Below, piece after piece: positions 9,159 to 13,528 of a stretch of 13,528 nucleotides of DNA. The notes beneath the pieces were generated by a model. It was not told where the DNA came from and searched no databases. It saw only the letters and a program-made list of their open reading frames with translations. Each line of letters begins with the position of its first letter. Within the stretch, counting starts at the first letter, position 1. The stretch lies in assembly GCF_024708915.1 (NCBI RefSeq), contig NZ_JANJXQ010000101.1, positions 1-13,528 on the forward strand, read 5' to 3'. The translations under genes and the position numbers were made by a program. The DNA comes from Thiobacillus sp. Its GTDB lineage: Bacteria; Pseudomonadota; Gammaproteobacteria; Burkholderiales; Thiobacillaceae.

Positions 9159-12071
9159 ATGTTGAATGTCGCCACCGAATCCGCTGCATCCGCCCCCATT
9201 CCCCCGCTCGAAACTGCCGACGTGGCGGCGATCGATACGCGCTACGCCGACTACAAGATCATCCGCCGCAACGGCGCGGTGGTCGGTTTTGCGCCCAACA
9301 AGATCGCCATCGCCGTGACCAAGGCCTTCATCGCGGTGCAGGGCGGGCAGGCCGCGGCCTCGGCGCGCATCCGCGAGCTGGTCGAGTCGATCACCGGCCA
9401 GGTGACCGCCGCCCTGATGCGGCGCACCCCCAACGGCGGCACCTTCCATATCGAGGACATCCAGGACCAGGTCGAACTGGCGCTGATGCGCTCGGGCGAG
9501 CACGAAGTCGCGCGCGCCTACGTGCTGTACCGCGAAAAGCGCGCGCAGGAGCGCGCCGCGCAAAAAGCCGCCGGCGTGCCCGACGTCCAGCTGCACGTGA
9601 TCGAGGACGGCCAGAAGAAGCCGCTCGACACCGCGCGCCTGGCCGCGCTGCTGGCCGATGCCTGTTCCGGCCTCGGCGACAACGTCAAGGCCGAGCCGAT
9701 CATGCATACCGTGCTGCGCGACCTCTACGACGGCGTGCCGATGGCCGAAGTGGAAAAGGCGCTGGTGCTGGCCGCCCGCTCGATGATCGAGCAGGACCCG
9801 GGCTATTCGTTTGTCAGTGCGCGGCTGCTGCTGAACTCCATCCGCCACGAAGTGCTGGGCGAGGCGGTGACGCAGGCGCAAATGGGCGCCCGCTACGCCG
9901 AGTATTTCCCCGCCTACATCAAGAAGGGCATCGGCGCCGAACTACTCGACGAGAAGCTCGGCCAGTTCGACCTCGCCCGCCTCGCCGCCGTGCTCGACGC
10001 CGGCCGCGACTACCAGTTCGGCTACCTCGGCCTGCAGACCCTGTACGACCGCTACTTCCTGCACATCGAAGAGGCGCGCATCGAACTGCCGCAGGCCTTC
10101 TTCATGCGCGTGGCGATGGGCCTCGCCATCAACGAGATCGACCGCGAGGCGCGCGCCATCGAGTTCTACCAGGTGTTGTCCAGCTTCGATTTCATGAGCT
10201 CGACGCCAACCCTGTTCAACGCCGGCACCCGCCACAGCCAGCTGTCTTCCTGCTACCTGACCACCGTCACCGACGACCTCGACGGCATCTATCAGGCGAT
10301 CAAGGAAAACGCCATGCTGCAGAAGTACGCCGGCGGCCTCGGCAACGATTGGACCCCGGTGCGTGCGATGGGTGCCCGCATCAAGGGCACCAACGGCAAG
10401 TCGCAGGGCGTCGTCCCCTTCCTCAAGGTCGTCAACGACACCGCCGTCGCGGTGAACCAGGGCGGCAAGCGCAAGGGCGCGGTGTGCGCCTACCTCGAGA
10501 CCTGGCACCTCGACATCGAGGAGTTCCTCGACCTCCGGAAGAACACCGGCGACGACCGCCGCCGCACCCACGACATGAACACCGCGAACTGGATTCCGGA
10601 CCTCTTCATGCAGCGCGTGATGGAAGGCGGCGACTGGACGCTGTTCTCGCCGAACGACGTGCCCGACCTGCACGACCTCTACGGCCGCAAGTTCGCCGAG
10701 GCCTACACCGAATACGAGCGCAAGGCCGACCGCGGCGAGATCAAGCTCTACAAGCGCATCCCCGCGGTGCAGCTGTGGCGCAAGATGCTGTCGATGCTGT
10801 TCGAGACCGGCCATCCCTGGATCACGTTCAAGGACCCCTGCAACATCCGCAGCCCGCAGCAGCACGTCGGCGTCGTGCATTCGTCCAACCTGTGCACCGA
10901 GATCACGCTCAACACCAACGACCACGAAGTCGCCGTGTGCAACCTCGGCTCGGTCAACCTGGTGAACCACCTCAAGGACGGCAAGCTCGACCTCGACAAG
11001 ATCAAGGCGACCATCCACACCGCGATGCGCATGCTCGACAACGTCGTCGACGTCAACTACTACGCCGTCGGCAAGGCGCGCAACTCCAACCTCAAGCACC
11101 GTCCGGTGGGCCTCGGCATCATGGGCTTCCAGGACGCGCTGCAGGAGCTGCGCGTGGCCTACGCTTCCGACGACGCGGTCGAATTCGCCGACCGCTCGAT
11201 GGAGGCCGTCGCCTACTACGCCTACTGGGCGTCGACCGAGCTCGCCGCCGAGCGCGGCCGCTACTCGAGCTACGAGGGCAGCCTGTGGAGCCGCGGCATC
11301 CTGCCGCACGATTCCAACCGCCTGCTCGCAGAGGAGCGCGGCGGCTACCTCGAGGTCGACAACAGCGCCACGCTCGACTGGGACAGCCTGCGTGCCCGCA
11401 TCGCCCAGTACGGCATGCGCAACTCCAACTGCCTGGCGATCGCGCCGACCGCGACCATCGCCAACATCGTCGGCGTCTCCGCGTCGATCGAGCCGACCTA
11501 CCAGAACCTCTACGTGAAGTCGAACCTGTCGGGCGAATTCACCGTCGCCAACAAGTACCTCGTCGCCGACCTGAAGAAGCTCGGGATGTGGGACGAGGTG
11601 ATGGTCGCCGACATCAAGTACTTCGACGGCAGCCTTTCGCGCATCGACCGTATCCCGGCCGACGTCCGCGCGCTTTACGCCACCGCGTTCGAGATGGAGC
11701 CGAAGTGGCTGGTGGAATGTGCTTCCCGCCGCCAGAAGTGGATCGACCAGGCGCAGAGCCTCAACATCTACATGGCGGGTGCGAGCGGCAAGAAGCTCGA
11801 CGACATCTACAAGCTGGCGTGGGTGCGGGGTCTCAAGACCACGTACTACCTGCGCACGCTCGGCGCGACCAGCGCGGAGAAGTCGACCGGCAAGGGCGGT
11901 GAACTCAACGCGGTGTCGGCGCACGTCGGCGGCGGCATGGGTGCCGCGCCTGCGATGTCGAGCGCGATGGCGGCTGCGGTGGCGAACCTGCCCGAGCCCG
12001 AGGTCGAAGGCAAGGTCTGCACGATGCGGCCGGGGGATCCCGGGTTCGAGGAGTGCGAGGCCTGCCAGTAA
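9159..12071 (+). CDS. nrdA: Ribonucleoside-diphosphate reductase, large (alpha) subunit, class Ia
   Basis: Catalytic subunit that reduces ribonucleoside diphosphates to deoxyribonucleotides in the cytosol, using a radical passed from NrdB; 970 residues. An N-terminal ATP-cone (about 31-127), the allosteric activity domain, is followed by the large-subunit N-terminal domain (about 150-235) and the ten-stranded barrel. Expected catalytic residues are present: the C365/C594 redox pair, N577-x-C579-x-E581 with the thiyl-radical cysteine, and the radical-path tyrosines Y896-Y897. The tail ends CEAC (C966, C969), a CxxC thioredoxin or glutaredoxin relay, where E. coli has a wider-spaced pair. The ATG at 9159 is chosen for its AAGGAG nine bases upstream; a GTG at 9099 lacks such a site. 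The protein is longer than E. coli NrdA (about 760 aa), mostly through the N-terminal region. nrdB follows after a long repeat-filled spacer. Leucine codons drift from mostly CTG to many CTC after about residue 260. Confidence 0.97.
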   Translation: MLNVATESAASAPIPPLETADVAAIDTRYADYKIIRRNGAVVGFAPNKIAIAVTKAFIAVQGGQAAASARIRELVESITGQVTAALMRRTPNGGTFHIEDIQDQVELALMRSGEHEVARAYVLYREKRAQERAAQKAAGVPDVQLHVIEDGQKKPLDTARLAALLADACSGLGDNVKAEPIMHTVLRDLYDGVPMAEVEKALVLAARSMIEQDPGYSFVSARLLLNSIRHEVLGEAVTQAQMGARYAEYFPAYIKKGIGAELLDEKLGQFDLARLAAVLDAGRDYQFGYLGLQTLYDRYFLHIEEARIELPQAFFMRVAMGLAINEIDREARAIEFYQVLSSFDFMSSTPTLFNAGTRHSQLSSCYLTTVTDDLDGIYQAIKENAMLQKYAGGLGNDWTPVRAMGARIKGTNGKSQGVVPFLKVVNDTAVAVNQGGKRKGAVCAYLETWHLDIEEFLDLRKNTGDDRRRTHDMNTANWIPDLFMQRVMEGGDWTLFSPNDVPDLHDLYGRKFAEAYTEYERKADRGEIKLYKRIPAVQLWRKMLSMLFETGHPWITFKDPCNIRSPQQHVGVVHSSNLCTEITLNTNDHEVAVCNLGSVNLVNHLKDGKLDLDKIKATIHTAMRMLDNVVDVNYYAVGKARNSNLKHRPVGLGIMGFQDALQELRVAYASDDAVEFADRSMEAVAYYAYWASTELAAERGRYSSYEGSLWSRGILPHDSNRLLAEERGGYLEVDNSATLDWDSLRARIAQYGMRNSNCLAIAPTATIANIVGVSASIEPTYQNLYVKSNLSGEFTVANKYLVADLKKLGMWDEVMVADIKYFDGSLSRIDRIPADVRALYATAFEMEPKWLVECASRRQKWIDQAQSLNIYMAGASGKKLDDIYKLAWVRGLKTTYYLRTLGATSAEKSTGKGGELNAVSAHVGGGMGAAPAMSSAMAAAVANLPEPEVEGKVCTMRPGDPGFEECEACQ

Positions 12072-12077
12072 GCACGA

Positions 12078-12111
12078 CTCCCCTCGCCCGCTTGCGGGAG
12101 AGGGGTCGGGG
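12078..12111 (+). repeat. Copy A of a 34-bp dispersed-type repeat with internal hairpin
   Basis: It begins seven bases after the nrdA stop and matches copy B (12474-12507) at 33 of 34 positions; G12086 here corresponds to T12482 there. It contains a 12-bp stem with a TT loop and one mismatch (12080-12105), followed by GTCGGGG. There is no T-run, so it is not an intrinsic terminator, but it could protect the 3' end of the nrdA message. Confidence 0.8.
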
Positions 12112-12257
12112 AGAGGGGAAGTGGGCCCCGGCGTGCGCCGGGGTGGCAACCGAGTAGGAGGAGGAGCAGCAGCACCGAAGAAGAGGCAGGCCTGGCCAAT
12201 GGATGCGGTCGTGATGTGCGACGGTTCGTTGGCCGGGAGCGGCCCGGCAGCCCGGTC

Positions 12258-12283
12258 ACTTTTCTTGCTTGCCCAAGAAAAGT
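12258..12283. repeat. ACTTTTCTTG / CAAGAAAAGT inverted repeat
   Basis: A perfect 10-bp stem with a 6-base loop (CTTGCC), extended by three more pairs past one mismatch. Its base composition differs from the surrounding GC-rich sequence. I recognise this type as a frequent intergenic repeat in related genomes, but cannot name a family from sequence alone. Confidence 0.7.
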
Positions 12284-12473
12284 AACCAACAGAAGGGCAC
12301 CCCGCTGCGCCACCCCTTCGGGGCGGGCCTCGACCGGACCGATCCGCCGGGGCGGCTGCGCAACTCGCCCTGGCAAGCCGCACAAAACGCGGCTTGCTGC
12401 GGAGCTCGAACAGTGCTCGCCTTCATCCCCCGCCGGCTCGGCCCAGTCGAGGTGGCGCAGAAGGGGACTAAAT

Positions 12474-12507
12474 CTCCCCTCTCCCGCTTGCGGGAGAGGG
12501 GTCGGGG
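12474..12507 (+). repeat. Copy B of the 34-bp repeat
   Basis: Direct repeat of copy A, starting 396 bp further on, here with a perfect 12-bp stem: CCCCTCTCCCGC, a TT loop and the complement GCGGGAGAGGGG (12476-12501). The pair brackets the ACTTTTCTTG hairpin element. Confidence 0.8.
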
Positions 12508-12615
12508 GATAACCAGCGACTTGCCCCTTGCGGGCTTAGTCGAATGGTTAAAGGCGTTAGCCAGAGGGCAAGCCCTCCCGCCGAATGTTGAATAAGTAGT
12601 GTGGGCCCAGGCCCA

Positions 12616-12635
12616 CTTTGGGAAACCCAAAGGAG
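12616..12635 (+). promoter_or_regulatory. nrdB ribosome binding site with overlapping hairpin
   Basis: CTTTGGG (12616-12622), an AAA loop and CCCAAAG (12626-12632) form a perfect 7-bp stem whose 3' strand runs into the Shine-Dalgarno AAGGAG (12630-12635), ten bases before the ATG at 12646. A second stem, GTGGGCC/GGCCCAC (12601-12616), abuts it. The hairpin would partly hide the ribosome binding site, so it may modulate nrdB translation; this is inference. Confidence 0.55.
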
Positions 12636-12645
12636 AGAAAAAACG

Positions 12646-13528
12646 ATGCTGAATTTCGAAGAATACCCGGACGGGCATAAAGACTTCACGCCCGCCCCGC
12701 AACTCGCGCCGCGCATGCCCGAGCCGGCCTACACGCCCGCCGCCTCGGCCGCCGACCGCGAGCCGAGTGAAGCGCTGACGCAGACCCGCGTGCGTGCCGC
12801 CGACAAGCGCGTCATCAACGGCGCCACCGACGTCAACCAGCTCGTTCCCTTCAAGTACAAGTGGGCGTGGGAGAAATACCTCGCCGGCTGCGCCAACCAC
12901 TGGATGCCGCAGGAAGTGAACATGAGCCGCGACATCGCGCAGTGGAAGGACCCCACCGCGCTGACCGAGGACGAGCGCCGCATCGTCAAGCGCAACCTCG
13001 GCTTCTTCGTCACCGCCGACTCCTTGGCCGCCAACAACATCGTGCTCGGCACCTACCGCCACATCACCGCGCCCGAGTGCCGCCAGTACCTGCTGCGCCA
13101 GGCGTTCGAGGAGGCGATTCACACCCACGCCTACCAGTACATCGTGGAAAGCCTGGGCCTCGACGAGTCGGAAATCTTCAACGCCTATCACGAGATCGAG
13201 AGCATCCGCGACAAGGACGACTTCCTCATCCCCTTCATCGACACGCTCACCAACCCCGAATTCAAGACCGGCACGCCGGAGAACGACCAGAAGCTGCTGA
13301 AGTCGCTGATCGTCTTCGCCTGCATCATGGAAGGCATCTTCTTCTACGTCGGCTTCGTGCAGATCCTCGCGCTCGGCCGCCAGAACAAGATGACCGGCGC
13401 CGCCGAGCAGTACCAGTACATCCTGCGCGACGAGTCCATGCACTGCAACTTCGGCATCGACCTCATCAACACCATCAAGCAGGAAAACCCGCACCTGTGG
13501 ACCAACGAGTTCAAGGCCGAGATCCGCA
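12646..13528 (+). CDS. nrdB: Ribonucleoside-diphosphate reductase, small (beta) subunit, class Ia, 3'-truncated
   Basis: Radical-generating subunit with a diiron-tyrosyl cofactor; it pairs with NrdA in the alpha/beta ribonucleotide reductase. The ATG at 12646 has AAGGAG ten bases upstream. 294 codons are present before the window ends, and the family is usually near 375, so roughly 80-90 C-terminal residues, including the tail that docks on NrdA, are missing. All six iron ligands are visible: D125, E156, H159, E229, E263 and H266. The radical tyrosine is Y163, in E-AIH-THA-Y. The spacings (31 residues from D to E, 34 between the last two glutamates) match E. coli NrdB. The first 55 or so residues are proline/alanine-rich and look disordered, a longer N-terminus than in E. 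coli. The conserved Tyr rules out the Tyr-less class Ic type. The gene lies 574 bp downstream of nrdA on the same strand. Confidence 0.96.
   Translation, partial: MLNFEEYPDGHKDFTPAPQLAPRMPEPAYTPAASAADREPSEALTQTRVRAADKRVINGATDVNQLVPFKYKWAWEKYLAGCANHWMPQEVNMSRDIAQWKDPTALTEDERRIVKRNLGFFVTADSLAANNIVLGTYRHITAPECRQYLLRQAFEEAIHTHAYQYIVESLGLDESEIFNAYHEIESIRDKDDFLIPFIDTLTNPEFKTGTPENDQKLLKSLIVFACIMEGIFFYVGFVQILALGRQNKMTGAAEQYQYILRDESMHCNFGIDLINTIKQENPHLWTNEFKAEIR

Larger units (their letters stand above)
12072..12645. repeat. 574-bp hairpin-rich repeat spacer between nrdA and nrdB
   Basis: No credible gene lies here. In order it holds: a stem with one mismatch at 12080-12105; a perfect 8-bp stem at 12126-12143; a perfect 10-bp stem at 12258-12283 (ACTTTTCTTG with CAAGAAAAGT, extended by GGT/ACC past one mismatch); a 9-bp stem at 12373-12397; a perfect 12-bp stem at 12476-12501; GAGGGC/GCCCTC at 12564-12577; and two adjacent stems at 12601-12616 and 12616-12632. 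The first and fifth stems belong to two copies of one 34-base repeat. Hairpins with the CCCTCTCCCGC and ACTTTTCTTG patterns are, to my recollection, common dispersed intergenic repeats in GC-rich beta- and gammaproteobacteria. The small reading frames across this stretch are by-products of the repeats. Confidence 0.8.

Noticed and set aside
12080..12105. Hairpin after the nrdA stop as an intrinsic terminator
   Set aside because: The stem is strong but is followed by GTCGGGG and no T-run, and nrdB downstream has no evident strong promoter. I call it a repeat hairpin.
12216..12595. Small frames (98 and 108 codons) in the nrdA-nrdB spacer
   Set aside because: They run across the inverted repeats, overlap each other in different frames and have no ribosome binding site. 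Similar hypothetical proteins are commonly mis-annotated on this kind of repeat.

Overview
The window is one exact inverted repeat. Bases 1-6764 are the reverse complement of bases 6765-13528, with the pivot between 6764 and 6765. Every gene therefore occurs twice, once per strand, with identical sequence and mirrored coordinates (x becomes 13529 - x), and both ends stop at the same codon of the same gene. The pivot is the centre of a perfectly symmetric rho-independent terminator hairpin (6753-6776). By far the simplest reading is that about 6.8 kb of unique sequence was folded back on itself during assembly or amplification. A real 13.5 kb chromosomal palindrome is much less likely.

The unique content comes from a GC-rich proteobacterium, most likely a betaproteobacterium and perhaps Rhodocyclales-like. 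That placement is inferred from protein style, gene order and the type of intergenic repeat; I could not run a search. Read on the right arm, nrdA and nrdB (class Ia ribonucleotide reductase, large and small subunits) run on the + strand, and nrdB is cut by the window end after 294 codons. Divergently, on the - strand, lie purU (formyltetrahydrofolate deformylase), a wrbA-type NAD(P)H:quinone oxidoreductase and a small four-helix DUF2069 membrane protein. The last two genes overlap by 4 bp, and the set ends at the pivot terminator.

The 472-bp divergent region between purU and nrdA holds a sigma70-type nrdA promoter. It also has two NrdR-like boxes exactly 32 bp apart, the first covering the -10 element, and a cluster of DnaA boxes. 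This layout suggests that dNTP synthesis is tied both to nucleotide pools and to replication initiation. The purU side carries an 11-bp perfect hairpin ahead of the gene. nrdA and nrdB are separated by an unusually long 574-bp spacer packed with inverted repeats, including two copies of a 34-nt element, and it ends in a hairpin that touches the nrdB ribosome binding site.

NrdA and NrdB together reduce ribonucleotides to deoxyribonucleotides. PurU releases formate from 10-formyl-THF and so also touches nucleotide and one-carbon metabolism. WrbA and DUF2069 are not obviously part of that pathway. I found no new defence, mobile or biosynthetic system; the palindrome and the regulatory and repeat structure around nrdAB are what deserve attention.
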